From contig NZ_JAKRGH010000021.1 of the NCBI RefSeq assembly GCF_022347565.1, positions 1-64,000 on the forward strand: a stretch of 64,000 nt of DNA, in the 5' to 3' direction. This DNA is from Vibrio sp. Of7-15. Its GTDB lineage: Bacteria > Pseudomonadota > Gammaproteobacteria > Enterobacterales > Vibrionaceae. A model generated the notes under the pieces. The model ran no database searches. It saw nothing but the letters and a program-made list of their open reading frames with translations, and was not told where the DNA came from. The position numbers were made by a program, and so were the translations under genes. Of the stretch, positions 37,854 to 46,829 are shown piece after piece. Numbering within the stretch: position 1 is the stretch's first letter; every line of letters begins with the position of its first letter.

Positions 37854-38900
37854 TCAGTTGTTTTGATCTAAAAATAGCGTGACTCCGTCGGTGCCCAGTC
37901 CATACACCTTACCATTTACCTTTTCTTTTGATGCGGTGATCTTATTGCCTTCTCGGGTAAAAATACGCTCTGCAATCAAGAACTGGCGTTGATGGCGACT
38001 CATTAATACATGCACTTGATTGGCATTGATTTGTTGCCAGACTCCCGACTCAATTAAGCTTGGCTCGTTGGTTTGGTAATCGTAGCGGGTCGTTGCGGTG
38101 TGATCGGCGTTTAATGTGACACTAATGGTTAGCCCTGAATTTGCAGCGGAAGGACTATGGCCTTGATATTGGCCTACCCAGTTTTGAGTGGCATCGGTAT
38201 TGGCTAACGTTGCACAACCTTGGTATTTAGTTTGATGCCACTGAACAGTCGATCGCCAGCCATACAAGCTGTCACTCATACCATCATTACATTGTGCTTG
38301 TGTGATGGTGAGCTGCGCATTACTGGCTGAATATTGATGTTGTTTGAGTTTGATGTCTTGCTCTTTAATGGCTTGTTTCTCGCTTTGCTCTCCCATTTTA
38401 GTAAAAGAAAGCTGTCCCTTTTGAGTACTGATGTTCCAAAAGGGTTCCGTTCCGAAAGCTTTGGTTGGTTGGGGGGCTCGCTGGCAACCCGATGACATCT
38501 CTGCTGATAAGAGGTTGATTTGAGTGACGACAAGCTGAGCCGGAAAATCAGAGGCCAACCCTGCATGTGGCGGTGCTTTAAAATATCCGATCAGCTCACC
38601 ATACATGGGTTGATAGGGTTTTCGGGTTAATTCATTAAAGGTCTTTTTTTGCTCTGGCGTTAGTTTCAGCCAGTATTGCTGTTTACTGCCACAGGGGGTT
38701 ATCGTTTGAGTTTCATGGCCTACGGTAACATCTCCGCGTAAAATGAAGCTTTGTGGCGTTACTTCTGAGTTGTTCGTTAATACGGCATTTTGAATGGGCT
38801 GTGGTTCGGAAGAAGGCATAGGGGCATGGCTGCATGCGGTGAGGGTGATGACACTGAATAACGAAATCGGCTTCCACATGGTTTTCCACGATGAGTGCAT
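37854..38900 (-). CDS. Composite lipoprotein (COG3650-like plus NlpE-like domain)
   Basis: 348-aa predicted lipoprotein. The signal sequence ends in the lipobox LTAC (MWKPISLFSVITLTACSHA); residues after the Cys (Ser-His) predict the outer membrane. The first part (about 45-200) has FILRGDVTVGHETQTITPCG and AFGTEPFWNIST, as in the COG3650 family of enzyme-like lipoproteins. The C-terminal 110 residues (WVGQYQGHSP, GLTISVTLNADHTATTRYDY, ESGVWQQINANQV) resemble the N-terminal barrel of NlpE, an envelope and copper stress sensor. The ATG at 38900 has GAGGA 8 nt upstream; the longer frame is ignored. Divergent from the EVE gene with a 49-bp gap. Function unknown; envelope stress is a guess from the fold. 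Confidence 0.7.
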   Translation of the reverse strand: MHSSWKTMWKPISLFSVITLTACSHAPMPSSEPQPIQNAVLTNNSEVTPQSFILRGDVTVGHETQTITPCGSKQQYWLKLTPEQKKTFNELTRKPYQPMYGELIGYFKAPPHAGLASDFPAQLVVTQINLLSAEMSSGCQRAPQPTKAFGTEPFWNISTQKGQLSFTKMGEQSEKQAIKEQDIKLKQHQYSASNAQLTITQAQCNDGMSDSLYGWRSTVQWHQTKYQGCATLANTDATQNWVGQYQGHSPSAANSGLTISVTLNADHTATTRYDYQTNEPSLIESGVWQQINANQVHVLMSRHQRQFLIAERIFTREGNKITASKEKVNGKVYGLGTDGVTLFLDQNN

Positions 38901-38949
38901 GAAAACATCCTCTTCATAAAGACAAACGATAATTTGGGTAAGAAAAATA

Positions 38950-39420
38950 ATGGCGTATTGGTTATTTAAAACAGAACCGGACACTTTTTCAATTAACACA
39001 CTGTGGCAGCAAGGAACATCATGCTGGGAAGGTGTGCGTAACTATCAAGCCCGTAATATGATGAGAGATCAAGTAAAACTGGGTGATTTAGTATTGATCT
39101 ACCATTCATCATGTAAACACGTTGGTGTGGCAGGCATTGCGAAAGTGTGTAAAGAGGCGTACCCCGATCATTTTCAATTTGATCCGGAGAGTGACTACTT
39201 CGACCCAAAATCTAACCCGGAAGATCCTCGTTGGATTATGGTTGATGTGGAGTTTGTTCGTAAAACCAAGCGATTGATCCCATTGGCGAAGTTAAAATCT
39301 ATGCCGGAGCTGGAAAACATGCCGTTGGTAAAAAGAGGGAATCGTTTGTCGATAATGCCAGTGAGTGAGCAAGAATGGCAGGCGATTCTCGATCAGGAGG
39401 AGTTACCAAAAAGGTCATGA
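38950..39420 (+). CDS. EVE-domain protein
   Basis: 156-aa protein made of one EVE domain (PUA-like fold), a family thought to bind modified bases in RNA or DNA. The hallmark MAYWLFKTEPDTFSI at the N-terminus, WEGVRNYQARNMMRD, GDLVLIYHSSCKHVGVAG and PRWIMVDVEFV match the human THYN1-like group. Cytosolic. Its promoter must sit in the 49-bp gap shared with the divergent lipoprotein gene. Confidence 0.9.
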   Translation: MAYWLFKTEPDTFSINTLWQQGTSCWEGVRNYQARNMMRDQVKLGDLVLIYHSSCKHVGVAGIAKVCKEAYPDHFQFDPESDYFDPKSNPEDPRWIMVDVEFVRKTKRLIPLAKLKSMPELENMPLVKRGNRLSIMPVSEQEWQAILDQEELPKRS

Positions 39421-39428
39421 TAAATTAA

Positions 39429-39459
39429 AGAGGCAGTAAGGTATTATTTTACTGCCTCT
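39429..39459. terminator. Terminator between EVE gene and yigL
   Basis: AGAGGCAGTA/TACTGCCTCT stem between convergent genes, with an AT-rich tail on each side. Confidence 0.7.
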
Positions 39460-39466
39460 ATTATTT

Positions 39467-40267
39467 TTACTTTAGGAATAACTCATTGAGGTAATGGGCC
39501 ACGGCTTCGTGCTCGTGTGAGCCAATCACTTCGTTACTTGGTAAGGCTTTTTTCACTTTTTCATGAGAAGTGGCCATTACCAAGCCTTTTCCTGCCATTG
39601 ACAGCATTTCAACGTCATTCATGCCATCGCCAAAGGCAATACAATTTTCCAAGCTATGCCCAAACGACTCGGCCACTGCTTTTAGAGCTTCCCCTTTAGA
39701 CACATTTGCCGCCATGACTTCTAGGCACCATGGGGTAGAGAAAGCCACGGTCACACTGTCCCCTAATGTTTCGTTAAACAGGGTTTCGTACTTGACGAGG
39801 TAATCATGATCCGCATGCGTGACAAAAATTTTCGCAATGCCGTCGGTGGGTGGTTGCTCGTCGTCAAACAGTGTGTAGCTAAACCCAGAGTCTTTATGGA
39901 AGTGGTCGAGTTTTTTATCTTCACGGTTGAGGAGCCATTCGTCATTACGATAGATGTGAACAAACAGGTTAGTATCATCTTTAACTAAATCAATCAGCGG
40001 TTTAACTGAGTCTGGCTCAATGTTACGGCTAAACACTAAGTTGTTATTTTCATCATGAACGCGCGCACCGTTTGAGGTGATCATAAACGCAGGAATGCCC
40101 ACCGTATCGCGGATATGGTGAACATCAACGTGGTGTCGACCAGTGGCAAAAATAAATCGTATCCCTTTTTCGTGTAGGGATGTTAGTACTTCTTTCGTGA
40201 AGTCAGCGACTTGGTGTTGTGGTGTTAGTAAGGTGCCATCGAGATCGGATGCGACAATATGGATCAT
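39467..40267 (-). CDS. yigL: Cof-type HAD phosphatase YigL
   Basis: 266-aa cytosolic HAD phosphatase, in E. coli active on pyridoxal phosphate and sugar phosphates. Motif I DLDGTLL (residues 8-14), motif II FATGRHH region with downstream ITSNGARVHD, motif III Lys in SKGEAL and motif IV FGDGMNDVEML are intact. Gene order with pldB and rhtB matches the E. coli rhtB-pldB-yigL cluster. Confidence 0.9.
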   Translation of the reverse strand: MIHIVASDLDGTLLTPQHQVADFTKEVLTSLHEKGIRFIFATGRHHVDVHHIRDTVGIPAFMITSNGARVHDENNNLVFSRNIEPDSVKPLIDLVKDDTNLFVHIYRNDEWLLNREDKKLDHFHKDSGFSYTLFDDEQPPTDGIAKIFVTHADHDYLVKYETLFNETLGDSVTVAFSTPWCLEVMAANVSKGEALKAVAESFGHSLENCIAFGDGMNDVEMLSMAGKGLVMATSHEKVKKALPSNEVIGSHEHEAVAHYLNELFLK

Positions 40268-40370
40268 AGTTTCCTCAACATGAAGTCAAACAGGGAAATC
40301 ATCTATTTTTATAAGACAAATCTTAATCCAGTTTGAGCCGCAAAAAGAGGGTAAAGTTAGTTTTCCTCTT

Positions 40371-41369
40371 TTATTTCGGTGCGCTGTGTTGATTAAAAAA
40401 AGCGAAAACGGCATTCAGAGACTGGTTACGATATTTATCTTGTTCGAATAAAAGTTCGTGGCGAGCGCCGTTAATGACGATCTTTTTACACTGCTGGCCT
40501 GATTGAGCCATGGCGTAGCAGAATTGATCGTGAGCGCTGTTATCAATGATTTTATCGGCACTGGCTTGCATTAATAGTGTGGGAATGGTGAGTTTATCCG
40601 TGCTGGTTCGACACGCTCTGGCGGCTCTCATGCCTTGCCAAATCCAGCGTGAACTTGGCCCACCTAACTTCATCTCAGGCTTTTGTTCGTATAAGTCTCT
40701 AAACCAGCGGTAACGAGTTTGGCTTTGACACAGTGGGTTATTGGTAAATGGCTTGGCGTAATAGCCCACTTGACCTGGTGCGTAAGTCGGCTTTGGGCTG
40801 ATCAAGTCTAAGATTTGCGCGAGCGGGTAGACAATCGGGCGTAACCAACGACTGACATGAATGCCATACATAGGTGCACTTAAAGCCAAGGCACTAAAGG
40901 GATGCTTGTATTCTTGTAAATAACGAGTGGCAATAGTGCCTCCCATGGAGTGCGCAAGCATAAAACAATGTTGGTAGGCCGTAGAGTCAACGATGGTTCT
41001 GACAAAGGTATTGAGATCGGCAAAATAGTCATCAAAGTGATCAACGTGGCCAAGTTGGCTGTTGTCCGTTAATCGATCGGAAATGCCTTGCCCACGGTGA
41101 TCAAGCGCGTAAACATCGTAGCCTTGCTGATAGAGTTCGTAAAATAATTCTTGGTATTTCCAATAACTTTCCACACGCCCATTCACCACGACAATAGCAC
41201 GCTGGTGGCGTGAGTTTACCATTCTCATCCATTTGATGGTGGCGTTGCCTTGGCCGCTAAATTCACCTTCTTCACGTTGTTTCCAGCACGCTAAAATAGC
41301 GCCTTTCATGGCGTCGGAAAATTGATCTTCTTGTATAAAGGAATGGGTTTTGTGTTGTGAAGTTGTCAT
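40371..41369 (-). CDS. pldB: Lysophospholipase L2 (alpha/beta hydrolase)
   Basis: 332-aa hydrolase that removes the acyl chain from lysophospholipids at the inner membrane. The nucleophile elbow AHSMGG (Ser), GRVESYWKYQEL, DHRGQGISDR, LGHVDHFDDYFADL and the C-terminal His in GARHELLFEQD follow E. coli PldB. The frame is open 40 codons further upstream. The ATG at 41369 gives the family length, but no start has a good Shine-Dalgarno, so the N-terminus is uncertain. 103 bp upstream of yigL. Confidence 0.88.
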   Translation of the reverse strand: MTTSQHKTHSFIQEDQFSDAMKGAILACWKQREEGEFSGQGNATIKWMRMVNSRHQRAIVVVNGRVESYWKYQELFYELYQQGYDVYALDHRGQGISDRLTDNSQLGHVDHFDDYFADLNTFVRTIVDSTAYQHCFMLAHSMGGTIATRYLQEYKHPFSALALSAPMYGIHVSRWLRPIVYPLAQILDLISPKPTYAPGQVGYYAKPFTNNPLCQSQTRYRWFRDLYEQKPEMKLGGPSSRWIWQGMRAARACRTSTDKLTIPTLLMQASADKIIDNSAHDQFCYAMAQSGQQCKKIVINGARHELLFEQDKYRNQSLNAVFAFFNQHSAPK

Positions 41370-41557
41370 GTTTGGTGAATTTGCCTGAAGAATAAGTGTG
41401 TTATCGGTCATTAGAATATCATGTAGACCGTACCGCTGTTTACTTTTCAATGACATAAAGCTTTTTATCAGTATATTATTTATCCACACATATCGTTGGG
41501 TGAATTTTCTATACTGGCGTATGATGTGAGCTAATAACCTATATAAAGGAGTTTAGG

Positions 41558-42175
41558 ATGAGTCTGGATATTTGGTTAGCTTATTTGGTCACCGCGGTGG
41601 TATTTAGTTTTGCACCGGGATCAGGCACAGTGAATTCCATTAGTAATGGCATGGTGTATGGCGCTAGGAAATCCATGGCTTCTATTCTTGGGCTTCAAGC
41701 AGGGATGGCGGTACATATTGTCCTAGTGGGGGTTGGATTAGGCACGTTAGTTGCACAGTCTGAAATGGCATTTGCCGTTATTAAATGGATTGGTGTGGTA
41801 TACCTCGTGTGGTTAGGTGTTCAAAAGTGGCGCGAGCACGGCGCTTTAGATTTAAATGACGTTAATCAGAATGTGTCTTCTGGTTCTTTATTTAAACGCG
41901 CGGTGTTTATTAATTTGACCAATCCGAAAACCATTGTGTTTTTAGTGGCACTCTTCCCACAATTTATTGATCCGGCTTTGCCACAGTTACCGCAATTATT
42001 GGTTTTAGGGGTAACAACATTAGTGATTGATATGTTAGTAATGGTGTTTTATGTGTCATTGGCCGCGAAAATGAGTCGTTTTATTCGCTCAGAAAAAATG
42101 ATGTCGGTGTTAAACCGTGTCTTTGGTAGCATGTTCATCGGCTGCGGAGCTTTACTTGCTACAGCAAGGAGTTAG
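41558..42175 (+). CDS. rhtB: RhtB, homoserine/homoserine lactone efflux protein
   Basis: 205-aa LysE-superfamily exporter with six predicted helices. The family motif FAPGSGTVNSISNGMVYG (after helix 1), GLQAGMAVHIVLVGVGLGTL and FINLTNPKTIVFLVALFPQF are almost identical to E. coli RhtB. AAAGGAG ribosome site. Divergent from pldB, as in E. coli. Confidence 0.93.
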   Translation: MSLDIWLAYLVTAVVFSFAPGSGTVNSISNGMVYGARKSMASILGLQAGMAVHIVLVGVGLGTLVAQSEMAFAVIKWIGVVYLVWLGVQKWREHGALDLNDVNQNVSSGSLFKRAVFINLTNPKTIVFLVALFPQFIDPALPQLPQLLVLGVTTLVIDMLVMVFYVSLAAKMSRFIRSEKMMSVLNRVFGSMFIGCGALLATARS

Positions 42176-42330
42176 CGGCAGGATAAAGTGTTGTTAACAT
42201 GAATATGGCGCTCTATACCTTGAGGTAGTGGGCGTTATCTTTTAGTATTCTTGTAACATTTGTTTTTTTAGTCTATTGCCTTCGGTGAGTTAGTGCAGCC
42301 GTCGTAAATATTGGGAAGTCGTCATTTCTT

Positions 42331-43548
42331 ATGTATGCATACGTAGCTCGCCAACCTATTTTAAATCGTCAGCGTAATACAGTTGGTTATGAATTACTGT
42401 TTCGGGATGGAGAGAGTAATGCATTTCCTCATATCGAAGCCAACCAGGCAACCAGCCGTTTAGTGGTTGAAAACTTTATGGCTGTGGGGCAAAACCCCGC
42501 ACTGAAGGCCCCTCGCTGCTTCATTAATTTCCCTTACGAAAGCTTAATTCACCTTATTCCTACCATGTTGCCAAAAAACAAAATTGTGGTTGAGGTGCTG
42601 GAAACGTGTACGCCAGACGATGAGCTGTTTTCGGCGATTAAGCACTTACATCGTATGGGGTATACCATTGCATTAGACGATTTTAACCCTAATCCGGGCT
42701 GGGATCGTTTCATCCCTTATGCGCATATTGTTAAGCTTGATCTGATGCAGTTAGGCGTGGAAGAAGCCTGTAAATTTGTTGATAAACAGGTCGCTGGCGG
42801 AGCAAAATGTAAGTTTTTGGCGGAGAAAGTCGAAACGTATGAAGACTTTAATATTGCGAAAGCGGCTGGCTTTCACTACTTTCAAGGCTACTTTTTCAGT
42901 AAGCCCGAGGTGCTGAAAAATCGTGCAGTGAAACCGGAACAGTTAACGACATTACAATTGTTCCAAGAAGTCAGTAAACCGTGTGTTGATTTTAAAAAAG
43001 TAGAAGAGATCATCATGTTGGATGTCTCTCTTTCGTACCAGCTATTGCGTTTTGTGAATACCGCCACGACACGTCTTGAAGCCCCCATTTCTTCCTTTAA
43101 ACAAGCACTGATTTATTTAGGTGAAGATAAACTAAAAATGTTTGTCTCATTGGTGGCCACGGCTCATGCGGCGATAGATAAACCACAAGAGTTGTATAAG
43201 TTATCTTTACTGCGAGCACGTTTCTTTGAGCTGTTAACGCACAAATCTAATTTACATGCAGTGCATGACCAAGCGTTTATTACAGGGCTTTTCTCGTTAT
43301 TAGACTCGCTGCTGGATCACCCGATTGAACAGTTGATTGATTTGCTGCCATTGAGTACTGAAATTCAAAATGCGTTATTGCGTCGCCAAGGGATGTTAGG
43401 TGAATTACTCGGACTGCAAGAAGCGTATGAACGTGCAGAGTGGGAAAGAGTAGAGCATTACTGCGAACTTTTGTCTTTAGATGGTGGCTCTGTGAAAACC
43501 TTTTATACGCAAGCGGAAACGTGGAGTAACGAATTTAAGTTGAAATAA
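42331..43548 (+). CDS. EAL-HDOD (YuxH-type) signalling protein
   Basis: 405-aa cytosolic protein with an N-terminal EAL-like domain (about 1-205) and a C-terminal HDOD domain (about 205-390). The EAL signature is ELL (E21, GYELLFRDG). Landmarks are INFPYE, VVEVLE, LDDFNPN (instead of DDFGSG), VKLDL, LAEKVET and FQGYFFSKP. The altered loop-6 motif suggests weak or no phosphodiesterase activity. The Vibrio protein CdgJ has this architecture and affects motility and biofilm, so a similar role is likely. Single gene with its own terminator. Confidence 0.85.
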   Translation: MYAYVARQPILNRQRNTVGYELLFRDGESNAFPHIEANQATSRLVVENFMAVGQNPALKAPRCFINFPYESLIHLIPTMLPKNKIVVEVLETCTPDDELFSAIKHLHRMGYTIALDDFNPNPGWDRFIPYAHIVKLDLMQLGVEEACKFVDKQVAGGAKCKFLAEKVETYEDFNIAKAAGFHYFQGYFFSKPEVLKNRAVKPEQLTTLQLFQEVSKPCVDFKKVEEIIMLDVSLSYQLLRFVNTATTRLEAPISSFKQALIYLGEDKLKMFVSLVATAHAAIDKPQELYKLSLLRARFFELLTHKSNLHAVHDQAFITGLFSLLDSLLDHPIEQLIDLLPLSTEIQNALLRRQGMLGELLGLQEAYERAEWERVEHYCELLSLDGGSVKTFYTQAETWSNEFKLK

Positions 43549-43578
43549 ATGAGTCTTTATTAAACTTTTATGACACCA

Positions 43579-43608
43579 AAAGCGCACGCCTTGACGTGCG
43601 TTTTTTTG
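43579..43608 (+). terminator. Terminator after the EAL-HDOD gene
   Basis: CGCACG/CGTGCG stem, 6-nt loop, then seven T residues. Confidence 0.82.
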
Positions 43609-43616
43609 TGCTTAAT

Positions 43617-43636
43617 ATATATGGATATTCATATAT
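43617..43636. promoter_or_regulatory. Probable ArsR operator of the arsenate operon
   Basis: ATATATG-GATATT-CATATAT inverted repeat 12 bp before the arsR start. ArsR/SmtB repressors bind short AT-rich inverted repeats overlapping their own promoter. Inferred. Confidence 0.55.
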
Positions 43637-43648
43637 TGAGATTTAACA

Positions 43649-43996
43649 ATGTTGCCGCATCAATTTTTTAAAATGTTATCTGACGAGACGCGGCTGCGCT
43701 GTTTGTTGCTGGTGGCTCGTGAAGGAGCGTTATGTGTGTGTGAACTCACCGCTGCACTGGAAGAAAGCCAGCCGAAAGTATCGCGTCATCTTGCTTTATT
43801 ACGCTCAAGTGGCGTGTTAGTGGATGAGCGTGTGGGCCAATGGGTTTATTACCATATTTCATCAGAGTTACCCGGATGGCTTCGAAAAGTCATTCTAGGG
43901 TTAAAAGAATCTACGTGTTTGCAAGCTCAATACAGTGCAGACATCGAGCGTTTACACACGATGCCTAATCGACCGTGTGCCAAGCTGGCTAAGTAA
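43649..43996 (+). CDS. arsR: ArsR-family repressor of the arsenate operon
   Basis: 115-aa ArsR/SmtB winged-helix repressor. Residues about 1-80 form the HTH ([38 protein letters not shown]). The metalloid site ALCVCEL has two cysteines in the classical alpha-3 position, so it should respond to As(III), and a Cys-rich tail (STCLQ, RPCAK) may add ligands. First gene of arsR-GAPDH-phosphatase-arsJ, 35 bp before the next start. Confidence 0.93.
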   Translation: MLPHQFFKMLSDETRLRCLLLVAREGALCVCELTAALEESQPKVSRHLALLRSSGVLVDERVGQWVYYHISSELPGWLRKVILGLKESTCLQAQYSADIERLHTMPNRPCAKLAK

Positions 43997-44031
43997 CGTT
44001 CATCATCATATTTTTAATAAAGGATAATCAC

Positions 44032-45033
44032 ATGACAATTAAAGTAGGTATTAACGGGTTTGGCCGTATTGGTCGTTTGGCATTGCGTGCTGCGTTTGAT
44101 TGGCCTGAAATCACGTTTGTACAGATTAATGATGTGGCTGGCGATGCGGCTACCTTGGGGCATTTACTGGAATTTGATTCGGTGCAAGGTCGTTGGAATC
44201 ATGAAGTGAGTGTGGAAGGCACTGATATTGTGATTGGCGATCAGCGTATTGCTTGTTCTCAAGAAGCGGATATTGGTGCCGTTGATTGGTCTGGTTGTGA
44301 TGTGGTGATCGAAGCGACAGGAGTTAACCGTAAAAAAGCGAAGCTTCAACAATACTTGGATCAGGGCGTAAAACGTGTGGTGGTTTCTGCTCCGGTGAAA
44401 GAAGAAGGTGTTGCGAATATTGTGGTTGGGGTGAACGACGATATTTTTGAACCAGAGTTGCATCGTATTGTGACGGCGGCTTCTTGTACCACCAACTGTA
44501 TTGCTCCTGTGGTGAAAGTGATCCATGAAAAATTAGGTATTGAGCAATCTTCTTTTACGACGATTCATGATTTAACGAACACACAAACGATTTTAGATGC
44601 GCCGCATAAAGATTTACGCCGTGCTCGTGCGTGTGGAATGAGCCTTATCCCAACCACTACCGGTTCTGCGACCGCCATTGTTGAGATTTTTCCTGATCTG
44701 AAAGGAAAAATTAATGGTCATGCCGTACGTGTTCCACTGGCTAACGCCTCTCTTACCGACATTATTTTTGATGTGAGTCGTGATACGACAGCAGAGGAAG
44801 TAAATGCGTTACTGAAAGAAGCCTCACAAGGGGAACTAAAAGGTATTTTAGGGTTTGAGGAAAGACCGCTCGTGTCCATTGATTATCGTGGTGATCAGCG
44901 TTCAACCATTGTGGATGCTCAATCGACGATGGTGGTGGGGACTCGTATGGTGAAAATTTATGCTTGGTACGATAACGAGATGGGTTACGCCACACGTACT
45001 GCTGAATTGGTACGTAACGTTGGTTTGGCATAA
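44032..45033 (+). CDS. Arsenate-operon glyceraldehyde-3-phosphate dehydrogenase
   Basis: 333-aa type I GAPDH that here should use arsenate in place of phosphate, making 1-arseno-3-phosphoglycerate. The NAD motif [11 protein letters not shown] (7-17), catalytic Cys152 in ASCTTNC and His179 in TTIHDLT are present. It differs from glycolytic GapA in the NAD-domain region ([19 protein letters not shown]) and belongs with ArsJ-associated enzymes by context. In V. cholerae the equivalent gene is in the var operon. AAAGGA ribosome site, and 12 bp to the next gene. Confidence 0.92.
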   Translation: MTIKVGINGFGRIGRLALRAAFDWPEITFVQINDVAGDAATLGHLLEFDSVQGRWNHEVSVEGTDIVIGDQRIACSQEADIGAVDWSGCDVVIEATGVNRKKAKLQQYLDQGVKRVVVSAPVKEEGVANIVVGVNDDIFEPELHRIVTAASCTTNCIAPVVKVIHEKLGIEQSSFTTIHDLTNTQTILDAPHKDLRRARACGMSLIPTTTGSATAIVEIFPDLKGKINGHAVRVPLANASLTDIIFDVSRDTTAEEVNALLKEASQGELKGILGFEERPLVSIDYRGDQRSTIVDAQSTMVVGTRMVKIYAWYDNEMGYATRTAELVRNVGLA

Positions 45034-45045
45034 GGAGTACTGAAA

Positions 45046-45537
45046 ATGACACATCCCACTTGGCAATTGGATCTTGAGCAAGGTGCGCTAGTGCTGACTC
45101 CGTGCCCTGGCACGAAAGGGGTTGATTTAGAAGCGTCACTGACTCAGCTTAAACAGCAAGGTGTACAAGCCATTGTAACTGCGCTGGATAACACTGAACT
45201 GGCAAGCAAAGACGTTTCTCAGCTTGGTGCCAAGGCAGAGAAACTGGGTATGCAGTGGTTTCAGATTGAAATTGAAGATGATTGCGCACCCGGTGATGAA
45301 TTTGCCACGAAATGGCAGCAAGCGAGCCCAGCATTGCACCGCATCGTGGATCACGGTGGCAAAGTCGCTATGCATTGCATGGGCGGTTCTGGTCGCACGG
45401 GGTTGCTGGCTGCGCACTTATTGTTAGAAAAACAGTGGCCACTGAGTCATATCGTAAAAGAAGTGCAGGCCTTGCGTCCGGGCGCATTTACTAAGTTTAT
45501 TCAGGTCGATTACATCAACGCGGTTGCAGCGAAATAA
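45046..45537 (+). CDS. Dual-specificity/tyrosine phosphatase-like protein of the arsenate operon
   Basis: 163-aa cysteine phosphatase fold. The P-loop HCMGGSGRTG holds the nucleophile Cys111 and Arg117 (CX5R), with a possible general acid in EIEDDCAPGDEF (about 76-86). It resembles CDKN3-like dual-specificity phosphatases rather than the low-molecular-weight ArsC fold. In the V. cholerae var operon a putative phosphatase contributes to arsenate resistance. Releasing arsenate from an arseno-ester or acting as a reductase are both possible; neither is shown by sequence. AAGGAG ribosome site; 74 bp and a hairpin separate it from arsJ. Confidence 0.85.
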   Translation: MTHPTWQLDLEQGALVLTPCPGTKGVDLEASLTQLKQQGVQAIVTALDNTELASKDVSQLGAKAEKLGMQWFQIEIEDDCAPGDEFATKWQQASPALHRIVDHGGKVAMHCMGGSGRTGLLAAHLLLEKQWPLSHIVKEVQALRPGAFTKFIQVDYINAVAAK

Positions 45538-45548
45538 ACAGCGAATAG

Positions 45549-45577
45549 AGCTTTTGGATCATGGGTGTCCAAAAGCT
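45549..45577 (+). terminator. Intra-operon hairpin between phosphatase gene and arsJ
   Basis: AGCTTTTGGA/TCCAAAAGCT, a perfect 10-bp stem with a 9-nt loop and no T run. More likely an mRNA processing or stability element than a full terminator. Confidence 0.45.
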
Positions 45578-45611
45578 TTGATGGCTGCACACAAGAAAAG
45601 TTAGGTTCTCT

Positions 45612-46829
45612 ATGATTGCAAATCTGAGTAAGAGCGTTCGTCAGTATATGTTAGTGACGTTCAATTATTGGAACTTCACGATTACAGACGGTGCTTTGAG
45701 AATGCTGGTGGTGCTGTATTTCCATGATCTGGGCTACAGCACATTAGAAATTGCTTCGCTGTTTTTGTTTTACGAGTTTTTTGGTGTTGTGACTAACCTA
45801 GTTGGTGGTTGGTTGGGTGCAAGACTTGGGTTGAACAAAACCATGAATTTGGGACTGGCGATGCAGATTGTCGCACTGGCGATGCTTGCTGTACCGAATG
45901 CATGGTTGACCATTCCTTGGGTGATGTTGGCGCAGGCTTTGTCTGGAATCGCGAAAGACCTTAATAAGATGAGCGCTAAGAGCTCCATTAAAACCCTAGT
46001 GCCTAATGAGCAGCAAGGGGCGCTGTATAAATGGATAGCGATTCTAACTGGATCGAAAAATGCTCTAAAAGGGGTTGGTTTTTTCATTGGTGGTTTGCTT
46101 CTGTCACTGATTGGCTTCAAATACGCAGTGTTGCTGATGGCTGGGGTGCTTACATTAGTTCTTATTGGCAGCTTGATCGGCCTAGATAGCGATTTAGGCA
46201 AAGCCAAAAATAAGCCGAAGTTCAGTCAGATTTTTTCTAAGTCGAGCTCCATCAATATTTTGTCTGCGGCACGCATGTTCCTGTTTGGTGCACGAGATGT
46301 TTGGTTTGTCGTTGCCTTACCAATCTACTTAGGCAGCGTGTTTGGTTGGGATCACCTGTGGGTTGGAGGGTTCCTTGCCACTTGGGTTATTGCATATGGG
46401 GTTGTTCAAGGTTTTGCTCCGAAAATTACTGGTAAAGCTCAAGGTAAAGTACCGGATGGTAGTGCCGCACTATTTTGGGTTGGACTATTAGCCATTATCG
46501 CCGCAGGCATTGCTTATGGGGTGCAAATAGGCTGGCAGCCACAACTGGTAATTGCTGTTGGTTTGCTGATCTTTGGCGCTGTGTTTGCGGTCAATTCGTC
46601 TTTGCACTCGTATCTGATTGTCAGTTATGCCAAAGATGATGGCGTTTCTTTGGACGTGGGTTTTTACTATATGGCCAATGCTATGGGACGATTGATAGGT
46701 ACTGTGCTTTCTGGGCTAGTGTATCAGTGGGCTGGTTTAGCCGCATGTTTATGGGTGTCGTTTGGGTTCCTTGTTCTTACGAGCGTGATTTCTATTGCGT
46801 TGCCAAAACATGAACAAGCGACGGTGTAA
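45612..46829 (+). CDS. arsJ: ArsJ, MFS exporter for arsenate (1-arseno-3-phosphoglycerate)
   Basis: 405-aa inner-membrane transporter with about twelve helices. The ArsJ hallmark start (VRQYMLVTFNYWNFTITDGA) is followed by LRMLVVLYFHDLGYS and GIAKDLNKMSAKSSIKTL. ArsJ was described as an exporter of 1-arseno-3-phosphoglycerate paired with a GAPDH gene; work in V. cholerae instead proposed export of free arsenate. AGG lies 7 nt before the ATG. Last gene of the operon. Confidence 0.94.
   Translation: MIANLSKSVRQYMLVTFNYWNFTITDGALRMLVVLYFHDLGYSTLEIASLFLFYEFFGVVTNLVGGWLGARLGLNKTMNLGLAMQIVALAMLAVPNAWLTIPWVMLAQALSGIAKDLNKMSAKSSIKTLVPNEQQGALYKWIAILTGSKNALKGVGFFIGGLLLSLIGFKYAVLLMAGVLTLVLIGSLIGLDSDLGKAKNKPKFSQIFSKSSSINILSAARMFLFGARDVWFVVALPIYLGSVFGWDHLWVGGFLATWVIAYGVVQGFAPKITGKAQGKVPDGSAALFWVGLLAIIAAGIAYGVQIGWQPQLVIAVGLLIFGAVFAVNSSLHSYLIVSYAKDDGVSLDVGFYYMANAMGRLIGTVLSGLVYQWAGLAACLWVSFGFLVLTSVISIALPKHEQATV

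Noticed and set aside
44164-44526. 120-codon ORF antisense to the arsenate GAPDH gene
   Set aside because: Shadow frame over a conserved enzyme; His-rich low-complexity product.
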